64,000 bases of DNA from positions 62,001-126,000 of the forward strand of contig MPPA01000022.1 in assembly GCA_001896725.1 (NCBI GenBank), given 5' to 3'. Under the pieces are notes generated by a model that saw nothing but the letters and a program-made list of their open reading frames with translations, was not told where the DNA came from and searched no databases. The translations under genes and the position numbers were made by a program. Every line of letters starts with the position of its first letter. Position 1 is the first letter of the stretch. This stretch comes from Methanococcoides sp. EBM-47. Lineage in GTDB: Archaea > Halobacteriota > Methanosarcinia > Methanosarcinales > Methanosarcinaceae. Positions 1-8,593 of the stretch are shown here, in pieces.

Positions 1-191
1 ATTTCCTGCACTAGAGAAATCGCGTATCTCTGACCTACACCCTCCACACAAGATATGCTTGCTACATCACCGCTAAGGATTGCTTCGAGGGCATTTTGTT
101 CGGTGCCGAAGTATTCTATGAAACGTCTGGCCATTTTTTCCCCTATACGGGGAATATCGTTCAAGGAACGTATACTGTCATTGTGTTTCAT
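1..191 (-). CDS. Helix-hairpin-helix protein, N-terminal fragment (possibly MutS-like)
   Basis: Only the first 63 codons are in the window; the rest lies beyond base 1. The ATG at 191 follows a GTGAG ribosome-binding site and begins 13 bases after the stop of the preceding gene, so it is probably in the same operon. Residues 12-29 (DIPRIGEKMARRFIEYFG) and about 51-63 (VEGVGQRYAISLV) read as two helix-hairpin-helix DNA-binding motifs. Archaeal MutS-like ATPases of methanogens begin with such a segment, which would suit the DNA-repair neighbours, but the ATPase domain is not visible. The family is therefore an inference; the HhH reading itself is fairly safe. Confidence 0.6.
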   Translation of the reverse strand, partial: MKHNDSIRSLNDIPRIGEKMARRFIEYFGTEQNALEAILSGDVASISCVEGVGQRYAISLVQE

Positions 192-203
192 GCTCTCACG
201 TAC

Positions 204-1055
204 TTACATTTCAAAGAAATCTCCCAGTTTACAGGGAGATATCCCCCGTTCCACCTTGTATCTGTCCTTCATAGACATGCCACTGGCAGAAGAAGCAGAC
301 CAGGGCTGAAATTTCTTAGCCTGCTTTTTGTTTCTTCGACTGTCTATCATCTGGGAATCATAGTAAACGTCCCACAAATCCTCCACATCATCAGATTTTT
401 TCACGGTCGTCAGATCACCTAAGAATGAAGAAGTAACGACCATAAACCTGTCAAGACCAATAAAATTCCCGTTGCCGATCCATGCTTTATCTCCATGCAC
501 CACAGCAACAGGAAGGTCTGGGTTCTTCTTCGCCAGCCATCTGCAGAACATGTCTTCTACCCGATGTTCCGGTTTGATCTCGGCTGTAAGTATCCCCCTT
601 ACAAAAGAAGGTCTTGCGAACATGCAAAGTCTGTGATAGGAAAGTCTTACCTCTCGCATATAACGGTAACATTTCCTTTGCAGCTGGGTTTTTCCTGAAT
701 AAAGAGAAGTTACGCTCTCAGATGAGCTCAAATTTCTAACAAGTTCTGAAGGCTCACATTTTGCATGCCTTAGTACGAGATCGATGTAATGTATCAGGTC
801 AGGTTCTTTCCTGCAGGAATGATTTACATGGTGATACCAATGTTTACCAAATGCCTTTTCTGCCAGATGTGCTATTGCCACAGGTTCAAAGCCAACATGT
901 TCTAAATCCCTTTTCACTCCTGCAAAATCGATCTTTCTTCTAAGTTCTTCCAGATCTTTGGCATATACAAGGTGCGCATCTGGCAACTGTCTCAGTTTCA
1001 GGCAGGCAAGCAACACCCCTTCCACATTTGTCCTGAAGCCTATTATCAGGAACAT
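204..1055 (-). CDS. DUF4130-type protein, partner of radical SAM protein (TIGR03915-like)
   Basis: A 283-residue protein resembling the 'probable DNA metabolism protein' family (TIGR03915/DUF4130), which is typically encoded beside the radical SAM family TIGR03916. Its start overlaps the 3' end of the radical SAM gene by 10 bases, so the two are translationally coupled. The family C-terminal region with a WDVYYDSQMIDSRRN-like stretch (about residues 228-242) and many basic residues is visible; the N-terminal half has no motif I can assign. The biochemical role is unknown. The pairing and the downstream HhH gene point to nucleic-acid modification or repair (inference). Confidence 0.75.
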   Translation of the reverse strand: MFLIIGFRTNVEGVLLACLKLRQLPDAHLVYAKDLEELRRKIDFAGVKRDLEHVGFEPVAIAHLAEKAFGKHWYHHVNHSCRKEPDLIHYIDLVLRHAKCEPSELVRNLSSSESVTSLYSGKTQLQRKCYRYMREVRLSYHRLCMFARPSFVRGILTAEIKPEHRVEDMFCRWLAKKNPDLPVAVVHGDKAWIGNGNFIGLDRFMVVTSSFLGDLTTVKKSDDVEDLWDVYYDSQMIDSRRNKKQAKKFQPWSASSASGMSMKDRYKVERGISPCKLGDFFEM

Positions 1056-2188
1056 ACCTCCATGAATACAGAAAGATTTGTCTGGTAACGTCCTTTTATC
1101 TTGATATAAGGTCTTGCCCTTGTAATTGACACGCCCATGCGAGCAAGGTCCTGCTCGCAGTTAAAAGGTCTGGCTTGTATTATCCGACTTGCGCTCACTG
1201 GGCCGATCCCAGGGACCAGTAGCAACTCCTGTAAACTTGCATTGTTGATATCTATAGGGAACATCTCCGGATTACATTGGGCAAGCAGAACCTTGGGGTC
1301 TTGGTCTTTCAGGAAACCTGTGTCAGTATAGATCTCATCAAGGTCCTTTGCCTTCAGCCCATAGTCCTTGAGCAGGTAAGATATCTGATAAAGCCTTACC
1401 TCTCGCCATTGAGGTGAAGGATCATTATGTTCTAGAGGCGTTTCAGGCACTGGATCAAAGCTCATGAAATAAGGTCTTCTTAGATCGTATTTGTCCATGA
1501 ACTTGCCTACGGTTTGTATTATATCCCTATCAGGCTCAACAATAGCACCTACAATGAACTGGGTGTCATTTGAACCTATGACATGCCCTCCGTAGCCAGC
1601 CTCTTTCCTTTTTTCTATTATTAGCTCCTTTGTCCATTTCAGACGCTGGAGTACATCCTTGTTATAATCAAAATTTGGACATACTTCTGAATAATCGATA
1701 CTATTGATCGTCTCTGCATTGACCCCGAACTTGTTTGCCACATCAGCTATCTCTTCCAGCAGGTACTTTGGTGTCCCAGGCATGAGCCTCATATGTATGT
1801 ATCCCTGGAAACCCTGAGCACGCAGTTTTCTAGCCACTTCAAGCTGCTTCTCGGAAGTATTTTCAGCATCCCCTATTACACCAGAGGAAAGGAATAAGCC
1901 TTCTACAGCATTTCTCCTGTAGAATGACCATACGATCTTTACGATTTCATCAGGAGACAGTGATACTCGAGGTGTATCCCTTGCGCACCTATTTGGGCAG
2001 TAGGTACACTCACCTGAGCAATAATTAGTGAGCAATGTCTTGTAAAGCTGGATACATCTGCCATCAGGAGCAAAAGCATGACATACGGCACTCTGGTTAC
2101 AACTATCATATTTAGTACCTGAGGCCAGATAATGCATTCGCTCTGTGAGGGTTTTATGGGCTTCACCGGGAGTTTTCACATAGTTCAC
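1046..2188 (-). CDS. Putative DNA modification/repair radical SAM protein
   Basis: A 380-residue radical SAM enzyme. The CxxxCxxC [4Fe-4S]/SAM motif is C57, C61 and C64 (CSGECTYC), followed by a further Cys at 68. The C-terminus (about 315-365) carries a helix-hairpin-helix, with 'NNASLQELLLVPGIGPVSAS' recognisable as a DNA-binding hairpin. This arrangement matches the TIGR03916 family named as putative DNA modification/repair enzymes; the reaction is not established. It is first gene of a run that continues into the DUF4130 partner (10-base overlap) and an HhH protein. The start ATG at 2188 gives a normal family length. Family call is strong, substrate unknown. Confidence 0.85.
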   Translation of the reverse strand: MNYVKTPGEAHKTLTERMHYLASGTKYDSCNQSAVCHAFAPDGRCIQLYKTLLTNYCSGECTYCPNRCARDTPRVSLSPDEIVKIVWSFYRRNAVEGLFLSSGVIGDAENTSEKQLEVARKLRAQGFQGYIHMRLMPGTPKYLLEEIADVANKFGVNAETINSIDYSEVCPNFDYNKDVLQRLKWTKELIIEKRKEAGYGGHVIGSNDTQFIVGAIVEPDRDIIQTVGKFMDKYDLRRPYFMSFDPVPETPLEHNDPSPQWREVRLYQISYLLKDYGLKAKDLDEIYTDTGFLKDQDPKVLLAQCNPEMFPIDINNASLQELLLVPGIGPVSASRIIQARPFNCEQDLARMGVSITRARPYIKIKGRYQTNLSVFMEVCS

Positions 2189-2285
2189 AATGAAGTGACT
2201 GGTGAATGAATATAAAACAGGAATGCAAGTGTTGTGAAAGTATTATACTGATCGGAAGTATGGTCTTTCAATGTCAGAGTAATGA

Positions 2286-2843
2286 TCATTCTTCATCCTT
2301 TACTTTAATATATATCTTCAATTTAGTAACGGCTTCCAGTTTCTTCCATTCGACAATAGCATCCTTTTCAAATATACAGTTCTTAACTGTCTTATCAGGG
2401 AGTTTACCGTCGACTTCATACACAAAGAAACCGTCTTCACCATTGGTGGACACAACATTTTCAAAATCATCATCATGCCGTACCTCTACTACAGCTACCT
2501 TTTTTAAAGCTTCCAGCAGGGTTGTGCCCTTGGCTACTTCTATGGTTCTAGTTGGTGCAAGTACGTCCAGCGCAGAAATGATGTTCTTGTTATTTAATTT
2601 CAATACATGGGTTTTTCCATATACTTTCCGCTCTATCAATTGAGCGTCTTCGAGGATGGTAGCATGTTTTGCTGCAACCGGAACAGATATATCAAGTTCT
2701 CTTGCCAGTTCGGAGATATGCATTTCACGCTCACATAGCTTTTCAACCATCTTCAAGCGTGTATCGCTGCCCAAAGCGCTGAATACTTTAAGACGTTCAA
2801 TGTTGTCGAGATCTTGGGGGTCATTGTTATCAAATGTGCTCAT
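2286..2843 (-). CDS. ArsR-like winged-helix transcriptional regulator
   Basis: A winged-helix HTH occupies about residues 15-75 of the ATG-started protein: 'LKVFSALGSDTRLKMVEKL' is the usual ArsR-type opening, followed by 'HISELARELDISVPVAAKH' as the recognition helix. The remainder (about 95-185) is an uncharacterised domain, perhaps ligand-binding, with a DUF4430-like look (uncertain). I start at the ATG at 2843 (185 aa); an in-frame TTG three codons upstream is less likely. A TATA-like box lies about 20-35 bases upstream. It is monocistronic, separated from the radical SAM gene by about 100 bases. The target is not evident from context. Confidence 0.75.
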   Translation of the reverse strand: MSTFDNNDPQDLDNIERLKVFSALGSDTRLKMVEKLCEREMHISELARELDISVPVAAKHATILEDAQLIERKVYGKTHVLKLNNKNIISALDVLAPTRTIEVAKGTTLLEALKKVAVVEVRHDDDFENVVSTNGEDGFFVYEVDGKLPDKTVKNCIFEKDAIVEWKKLEAVTKLKIYIKVKDEE

Positions 2844-2859
2844 ATATATCAAAAATATC

Positions 2860-2876
2860 TTTTATACATATATAAA
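2860..2876 (-). promoter_or_regulatory. TATA-box promoter of the ArsR-like gene
   Basis: Read on the minus strand, an A/T-only CTTTTATATATGTATAAAAG-like stretch lies 17-33 bases before the ATG at 2843. It is itself almost self-complementary, so it could serve either strand, but the next plus-strand gene is far away. The spacing suggests a very short leader. Confidence 0.5.
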
Positions 2877-2985
2877 AGATTCCCCTTTAATATTCTCACT
2901 AAAGACCATATTCAAGTTAAATAGTTAATAAACGTACTATTAATATTAGTGTATAGAAGTATACAATGAATCATATAGCATATTT

Positions 2986-3963
2986 TTACTCTCTTTCCCT
3001 ACACAATGCCTGTATCTGTGTTCTAAGTTTCCGGTCCAGTTCAGGCAGGCTATTAGTTTCAAATTCATGAGTAAGGAACCTTGGTTTTACAAAGTCTACT
3101 ATCTCCTTACACCTTTCATCGGTAAACGGCATGTGCTGATCTATTTTTGATATATGTTCCATGACAGCGACAAGCCGTTCATGGAAAGGAAGTTCATGAT
3201 AACCAGCAGGTACGCCACTTTTTGCTACTTGCATCTGATAATCACCTGAAAGACTGCAATGGAAGTGCATCCCTTCCATTCTGCCAATGATATCCTCTGG
3301 ATATCTTTCCAGCACTTCAAGCACTGAATCAATTGCATGCCTTTCATCGGTACAGTTCATTATGGCATTCATCAAATGGCCTGTATCAAGTGTAAAAGCC
3401 CAATTCTCGAATTCGAGCGAGTCTACAAAATGCATTGTTGCAGCAGTATCCAGCAGGTTAAGGCCAGGCCACCAAAGATTCTCAAAAAAGAGCTTAACTG
3501 GTGGCTCCCTTCCTGAAAGGAGGGCTACTGAACTATTTAAAAACTCTGCAGTGGAATCCATAACTTCTATATCAGACACTTCGAAATTCCGTGTAAATAC
3601 ATGGTGCGGCTCTACATAAGCAACATGGAAAACTCCATATTCAGCATTTATTGAAGCAGCGTTCTCAAGCGCGTTTATGAAATTTGTGATCATGTCCTGA
3701 CGATCACGCCCTCCAAATAAGAAAAATCTCTCGTTCTCATCCATATCCTCATGAAAAGCGCTTTCATCCACCCATGCACGATGTTTTCCCATCCAGTAAG
3801 GCAAATGCACTCCTTTGACAATCCCACAAGGAAAATCAGGAAGAGGAGTGTGATCGATAAAGAGCTCCACACCATCCAGCCCATGAGTATGCAGGAAAGA
3901 TCCCACTTTGTTCCAGTCATGTTCAAATAGTGATAGATCGCAATCATGAAGGGAAAAGTTCAT
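2986..3963 (-). CDS. Sugar phosphate isomerase/epimerase-like TIM-barrel protein
   Basis: A 325-residue protein of the xylose-isomerase-like/AP-endonuclease-2 TIM-barrel superfamily. Strand-end motifs typical of the fold are visible: 'DGVELFID' (about 29-36), 'YGVFHVAYVEPHH' (about 109-121), 'KLFFENLWWPG' (about 157-167, Glu as likely metal ligand), 'WAFTLDTGHLMNA' (about 188-200, Asp and His ligands) and 'EGMHFHCS' (about 229-236). These suggest a divalent-metal enzyme. The substrate cannot be told from sequence: members range from sugar isomerases to endonuclease IV. It stands alone, with intergenic gaps on both sides. Confidence 0.7.
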   Translation of the reverse strand: MNFSLHDCDLSLFEHDWNKVGSFLHTHGLDGVELFIDHTPLPDFPCGIVKGVHLPYWMGKHRAWVDESAFHEDMDENERFFLFGGRDRQDMITNFINALENAASINAEYGVFHVAYVEPHHVFTRNFEVSDIEVMDSTAEFLNSSVALLSGREPPVKLFFENLWWPGLNLLDTAATMHFVDSLEFENWAFTLDTGHLMNAIMNCTDERHAIDSVLEVLERYPEDIIGRMEGMHFHCSLSGDYQMQVAKSGVPAGYHELPFHERLVAVMEHISKIDQHMPFTDERCKEIVDFVKPRFLTHEFETNSLPELDRKLRTQIQALCRERE

Positions 3964-4242
3964 TAATTCTTTAATAAAACCACCGAGGAATTCAATTATT
4001 GATATACTCTCGAAAAAGAAATATGGGTTTAATCTGTATTATATGTAATGTGCGAAGATCGCTGAGGACTGTCATACATTTAGAAAGTAGTACTGGATGT
4101 TGAACCTGTTTCAAAACTTTTCTCACACATTTTTTCCAGTATAGAACGAAATATGCAATATCTAATAGTCCTTAAAAACCACATTAAGGCGTTCATGGAT
4201 ATTTGACAGTTTTTCAAAATAATTGTTATTATTATTCTACCC
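3964..4242. other. Intergenic region with no convincing gene
   Basis: A 279-base gap upstream of the TIM-barrel gene. A 64-codon minus-strand open frame (4080-4274) sits here and overlaps the end of the next gene in another frame; its last 35 residues look protein-like but I recognise no family and see no ribosome-binding site. The TIM-barrel promoter should lie within 3970-4040, where T/A-rich stretches occur. Confidence 0.4.
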
Positions 4243-4707
4243 TCATAAAAACGGCTCCTTGAATTTAGATACAAACTTTACTCCACATGAGAACAATGCT
4301 AGACCAATACCAACATAAAGGAATCCTATGAAAAAAGCTGGTATAAGACTAAACCTTCGAATAGCTATTCCACATAATATCATTACTACCATAATTATGT
4401 ATGATTTTTTATCAAAAAACTCCATAATAAACATTTTCTCTCTACTATCCATTTTTATTCTTACAGTATGTTTTTCAACTAATTTAGAGAAGATAAAAAA
4501 ATAAAATATTAAAAAAACAAAAGAGGCCAATAGTATACTAAAAATAAAGCTCCTTTGGTCTATAAAAATTGGAAATCCGGCTTTTAGTACCATTAGTCCG
4601 GCAAACATCCATACAACACCTGCAACCAGGATTAAATATTTATTAGGAATTAACAGTTTATTTTTGAAATTGCTTTTCATATTAATATTAAATCTCGCAC
4701 TCATCAA
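4243..4707 (-). CDS. Conserved small integral membrane protein, four predicted helices
   Basis: A 154-residue hydrophobic protein. Predicted membrane segments are about 25-43 (ILVAGVVWMFAGLMVLKAG), 53-74 (IFSILLASFVFLIFYFFIF), 101-118 (YIIMVVMILCGIAIRR) and 122-142. The pattern 'LLIPNKYLILVAGVVWMFAGLMVLKAG' at the N-terminus is familiar from an uncharacterised membrane family in anaerobes and methanogens, from memory only. Starts are possible at 4707, 4704 or 4680; the last removes nine hydrophilic residues and is equally reasonable. No function can be assigned and no operon partner is present. Confidence 0.6.
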   Translation of the reverse strand: MMSARFNINMKSNFKNKLLIPNKYLILVAGVVWMFAGLMVLKAGFPIFIDQRSFIFSILLASFVFLIFYFFIFSKLVEKHTVRIKMDSREKMFIMEFFDKKSYIIMVVMILCGIAIRRFSLIPAFFIGFLYVGIGLALFSCGVKFVSKFKEPFL

Positions 4708-5076
4708 ATAAAAACTCTTAGCATTACAATTTTGTGATTTAGCTCATGGTAAGTGCATCTATTACAAGTTAAGGAGATAACGCCTCTAAAGACCTCTAAG
4801 AGCCTCTATATTATCGGTAAAAGGATCAGTTGGATGTTTCTTTGGCTGTTTTTCATGCCCTAAGATATTTCAGATGCGTTGCCAGCTTGAACAGATAGAT
4901 GATCTTAAAGATCAATATTTCATATATATGGGCAGAAAGGATATAGACAGATGAAACCAACATTCATAATGTTGACCTTTTGTCACCTTTTCTTGGGTTC
5001 TTATACCTTTCCAAAATCACCATATTAATACTTAAATGGTCAATCTATTAACTTATAACAAGAGGTTATTATTTCT
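4708..5076. other. Intergenic region upstream of rnhA, possible coding debris
   Basis: 369 bases. At 4772-4806 the heptamer CCTCTAA or close variants is repeated three times (cctctaaagacctctaagag). A 43-codon open frame on the plus strand ends with TGA near 4953; it includes QLEQIDDLKDQYFIY, which looks protein-like but matches nothing I know. The rnhA promoter is probably the T/A-rich stretch about 5020-5055. No RNA gene is visible. Confidence 0.35.
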
Positions 5077-5496
5077 ATGAAAATCATCCAATTTGACGGA
5101 GGTTCTGTTCCAAATCCAGGCATAAGAGGCATTGGTGTTATTCTCCTTGAAGATGATCATGTTCTTAAGGAGATATCCCGCAAGCTCGATGGTACAGGAA
5201 CAAACAATGAAGCTGAGTACTCTGCACTCATAGAAGGTCTGAAACAGGCACTTGCACTTGGATGGACAGAGATTCTAGTGCAAGGTGACAGCAGTTTGGT
5301 CATAAATCAAGTGGTAGGTTCATGGAAGGTGAACAAGGATAACCTGAAGCCATTGAATGAGGAAGCAAAGTTGCTCTTGTCCAAGTTCCGCTCTGTAAAG
5401 GTTGAATGGATCCCAAGGGAGATGAATTTCAGAGCTGATGCAGCGGCATCAAGGGCATTGGGATCTGATAGAGCAGATGTTTGCGGAGATTTGTGA
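5077..5496 (+). CDS. rnhA: Ribonuclease HI
   Basis: A 139-residue type 1 RNase H that cleaves the RNA strand of RNA-DNA hybrids. The four acidic catalytic residues are visible: D7 in 'FDGGSVPNPG', E47 in 'TNNEAEYSA', D71 in 'VQGDSSLV' and D121 in 'NFRADAAAS'. Length and lack of the basic protrusion fit the archaeal/Rv2228c-like RNase HI group. Start ATG at 5077 gives the expected N-terminus directly before the first strand. The gene stands alone between two intergenic gaps, facing the CbiZ gene convergently. Function assignment is strong. Confidence 0.92.
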   Translation: MKIIQFDGGSVPNPGIRGIGVILLEDDHVLKEISRKLDGTGTNNEAEYSALIEGLKQALALGWTEILVQGDSSLVINQVVGSWKVNKDNLKPLNEEAKLLLSKFRSVKVEWIPREMNFRADAAASRALGSDRADVCGDL

Positions 5497-5676
5497 TCAC
5501 AGGCAGTAACTACCAATTTCAAGGTACAGGTCCATTATGAACAATGGTGTTCCATGCTCAAGACTTTAAGAGTATCTTTTACCTGCATAGTGACATGTTG
5601 GTCTGTAATTCATTAAATTAACGGTGTCAAAACCCTTCATTATGTATGCATCTATAGTGTCCAAAATGGAAAAGGA

Positions 5677-6837
5677 TCATTTTTCTCCTGTGATACCATT
5701 TTTAACCATCCAAGCTGTCATGTAGACCAGATTATCTATAATACTGTCATGATCGTTCAACAAGTTCTCAGGTGGCCTTTGGTTGTTTTGCAATATGCAA
5801 GGAAGCTGCCTGATCAGCGCAAAAGCCGCCTTCCGAGCTGAAATTTCAGGCAGCAGGCCCCAGGAGACCTCATCAACGATATGTGTGATCGCAGATGTGG
5901 CTGCAACCAACAATGGGTTAACAGCTAATTCTCTCAGATCATTAAGAAAACGCATTTTTCGGTTCTCGCCTGCCATGCGTGAAGCCATGTTCCAATAATA
6001 TGCTTCATCAACCCCGAACCTTTCAAGCCTTAACAGCATATTGCGCTGGGAAATAGGAGTAAGTTCTGATTGCTTCTCAAGTGCTTTCTTGGTAGCTTCG
6101 ATCACACACCTTCCTATAAGCTCACCTAGTTTGGAATGCTTTCCTGCGTCTGTAAGCTTCAAAGGGCTATTCATCTCACTGACCACAGCTATCATATCCG
6201 TACCTGAACCTGTGGCTATACCTTCGGAATATCTACTTTGGACCATTAATTCCTGTAGAGCTGCAGCCTTTGCTTCGGTAGCAGTCATGATGACACGGGA
6301 CATTGAATATTCCGGAAGGTCTGCATTTATTACAATAATGATATTGATAGTCCCATTTAAAGGGAGATGACTCCCGTTCTCTTGGTAGTATGAAGCTGGA
6401 TCGCCTGCTCTTCCCCCATTGATCTCCACACCGCCAGTTACGATTGCAGTAACTTCAAGACCCCTGAAGTCTTTGCTTACTATAGCAACGTTCATCATGT
6501 TCGCAGCAGTCAGCATGATAGTGCTTTTTAAGGGATCAAAGCCTAATTTTGAAGCAACTTGGGAGAGATAATCAAATATGTTTTCTTCTTTTGTCTCTCC
6601 CTTCTGAACTTCACGGGATATCTGGTTATTGATAATGCATTGCAGATTCTCACGATATCCTCCGTTCATCCATGAAGTTGTAAGCGTACGCCTGCCTGCA
6701 GGGAGTTTCACAACTATGGAACAATTCTGCCTATATATTCTTTCTCCGGCCGGAAGTTCCAATAGCACTTGGGTAGTTTCTCTCTCATCATCAAGTGTTT
6801 CTGAGCATTTTTTGTCAGGAGAGCATGTATTGTACAT
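5677..6837 (-). CDS. cbiZ: Adenosylcobinamide amidohydrolase (CbiZ family), extended
   Basis: CbiZ removes the aminopropanol side chain of adenosylcobinamide to give adenosylcobyric acid, letting archaea salvage incomplete corrinoids. The family signature 'TGGVEINGGRAGDPASY' is at about residues 134-150, and 'GTGSGTDMIAVV' at about 207-218. The enzyme domain covers about 35-235. The protein has 386 residues; the C-terminal 150 (about 235-386) are an extension with no motif I recognise. Corrinoid salvage suits a methanogen using cobamide methyltransferases such as the MtaA encoded at 17.3 kb. Start ATG at 6837; no operon partner. Confidence 0.85.
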   Translation of the reverse strand: MYNTCSPDKKCSETLDDERETTQVLLELPAGERIYRQNCSIVVKLPAGRRTLTTSWMNGGYRENLQCIINNQISREVQKGETKEENIFDYLSQVASKLGFDPLKSTIMLTAANMMNVAIVSKDFRGLEVTAIVTGGVEINGGRAGDPASYYQENGSHLPLNGTINIIIVINADLPEYSMSRVIMTATEAKAAALQELMVQSRYSEGIATGSGTDMIAVVSEMNSPLKLTDAGKHSKLGELIGRCVIEATKKALEKQSELTPISQRNMLLRLERFGVDEAYYWNMASRMAGENRKMRFLNDLRELAVNPLLVAATSAITHIVDEVSWGLLPEISARKAAFALIRQLPCILQNNQRPPENLLNDHDSIIDNLVYMTAWMVKNGITGEK

Positions 6838-7162
6838 GAGTATCTACCTTATAAAATAAAATTTCATCTTTTACTGATCCTGCAAACACAACCATATATC
6901 TGTGCAGCAAAATGAGCCTGTATAAAAGTTGTGGTCACTCACTATAAATAGATAATGCATGCAGGCTTAAAATATTAAGGGAATCCAATAACATGAATGA
7001 GGAACTGAAAGGATATATGTGAAAAGATGAAATGACTACACAATTTAAAAAAAACACAGTTTAAAAAAGTTAGAAGATTAATTGAGGTAAGTAAAAAAAG
7101 CAAAAAGAATGAAAAGAAAGAAAAAAAGAAAGAAAGAAACGAAATATATTAAGGTGTTGTAT
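6838..7162. other. Intergenic region between cbiZ and the MATE gene
   Basis: 325 bases holding the cbiZ promoter region and the 3' flank of the MATE gene. A purine-only tract of mostly A with scattered G runs from about 7088 to 7140; on the transcribed minus strand it is a pyrimidine tract rich in T, so it may terminate MATE transcription. TATA-like sequences occur near 6921 and 6941. No gene or RNA is seen. Confidence 0.4.
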
Positions 7163-8593
7163 TCAAAATTCCCCATGAGCAGCAGCTTGTTTTTCAGGGA
7201 TATGTGCCTGTAGTTTGCGAACATATATAGATACCCAGCCGAAATTCATGAGGGATCCCAGCACATTTCCAAATACCAGTCCCCACCAGACACCTGTAAG
7301 TCCCATCCCTAGGTAATAGGAGAACAGGAAGGCAAATAATGGTATGAGAATAAGGGACCTGATAATTGTAGCAATTAAAGAGCTTGTACCTTTACCAGTA
7401 CCCTGGAACAATGATGTTGATAACAACCCCATGGCAGTTGTAGGGTAGAAAAGGAATACTATCTTCAGGAAGGCAGTTATGTCCTCAGTTATATGAGCGG
7501 CCGATTCAGCCTGTGTGAAAGCAGCAGCAATATAAGGTGCCGTAAAGAAGGTAAATATAGCAATTCCAGTTTCGATGATCACTCCCACTTTTATTGCATA
7601 AAGGAGTACCGACATTAGTTTTTTGTACTCATGTCCGCCATACATAAAACCTGATACGGTCATCACTGCAGTTCCAATTCCTACCAGTGGTGCTATTGCG
7701 ATCATCACCACGCGCCATCCCACAGCATAGACAGCAACACCATCTGTATTGTTCACTGCAATGATCACCAGGTTCATAATGACCATTGTAAAGGCCATAG
7801 ATAATTGCTGCATAGCTGATGGCAGGCCAACCTTTGATATTTCCTTAATGATATCCATATCCGGCCTGAAACCACGGAACTTGAAAGAAACGTAAGTATC
7901 GTTGTTCAGGAACAGCCACTTGGAGATCATAATTGCCGTTATGCCTAGTGAGAGCACAGTTGCCCATGCTGCTCCCTTTATACCTAATCCAAAAGTGTAA
8001 ATGAACAATGGATCTAAGGCAATGTTCAGAACTGCCCCAAATATCATTGCATACATAGCACGTTTAGCATCGCCTTCGCTGCGCAATATAGCACTTGCTA
8101 CATTAATGAAGAATATGAGGATACCACCGGCAAATACTATACGTCCATAGTCCATGGAAAGATCTATCGTCTTACCTGCTCCTGCAGCTTCAAAGATAGG
8201 TCTTGCAAATATGAACAAAGGTACACTCACAAGCAATGTGAGCACCAGCATAAGGACCATGCTATGGACTGCAACATTATCAGCGGCTTTTTTGTCTCCA
8301 GCGCCCAGTTTTCTGGATATGGCCGACCCTCCTCCAAGGCCAAGACCTGTGGATAGTGCGATCATGCTTGTGAAGAACGGGAACACAAAACCTATTGCTG
8401 CGAGAGCATCAGCGCCTAAGCCCGAAACCCAGAAAGTATCCACCAGGTTATAAACTGTCTGCACCGACATGGCCAGCATCATTGGCATACCCAATTTTAA
8501 GATTGCCTTTTTGGGATCGCCCGTTAGGGTTTTCATCCCTGAGGTCACATGGTCGGTTTTGTAGCTCTCGCCTGTAGCAGGGTTTTCATTCAT
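7163..8593 (-). CDS. MATE family efflux transporter
   Basis: A 476-residue multidrug and toxin extrusion protein with about 12 membrane helices arranged as two repeated halves. The N-terminal half contains 'MVQTVYNLVDTFWVSGLG'-type sequence (about residues 40-60) typical of MATE helix 1-2; the internal repeat starts about residue 245. Such carriers export cationic compounds using Na+ or H+ gradients. The start ATG overlaps the end of the MarR regulator gene by 8 bases, so the two form an operon driven from the palindromic MarR promoter. Substrate unknown; regulator and pump pairing suggests a response to a small toxic compound. Confidence 0.9.
   Translation of the reverse strand: MNENPATGESYKTDHVTSGMKTLTGDPKKAILKLGMPMMLAMSVQTVYNLVDTFWVSGLGADALAAIGFVFPFFTSMIALSTGLGLGGGSAISRKLGAGDKKAADNVAVHSMVLMLVLTLLVSVPLFIFARPIFEAAGAGKTIDLSMDYGRIVFAGGILIFFINVASAILRSEGDAKRAMYAMIFGAVLNIALDPLFIYTFGLGIKGAAWATVLSLGITAIMISKWLFLNNDTYVSFKFRGFRPDMDIIKEISKVGLPSAMQQLSMAFTMVIMNLVIIAVNNTDGVAVYAVGWRVVMIAIAPLVGIGTAVMTVSGFMYGGHEYKKLMSVLLYAIKVGVIIETGIAIFTFFTAPYIAAAFTQAESAAHITEDITAFLKIVFLFYPTTAMGLLSTSLFQGTGKGTSSLIATIIRSLILIPLFAFLFSYYLGMGLTGVWWGLVFGNVLGSLMNFGWVSIYVRKLQAHIPEKQAAAHGEF

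Noticed and set aside
7088-7140. Purine-rich tract as a possible repeat array or origin
   Set aside because: It is simple low-complexity sequence with no repeated unit; a pyrimidine-rich terminator on the minus strand explains it better.
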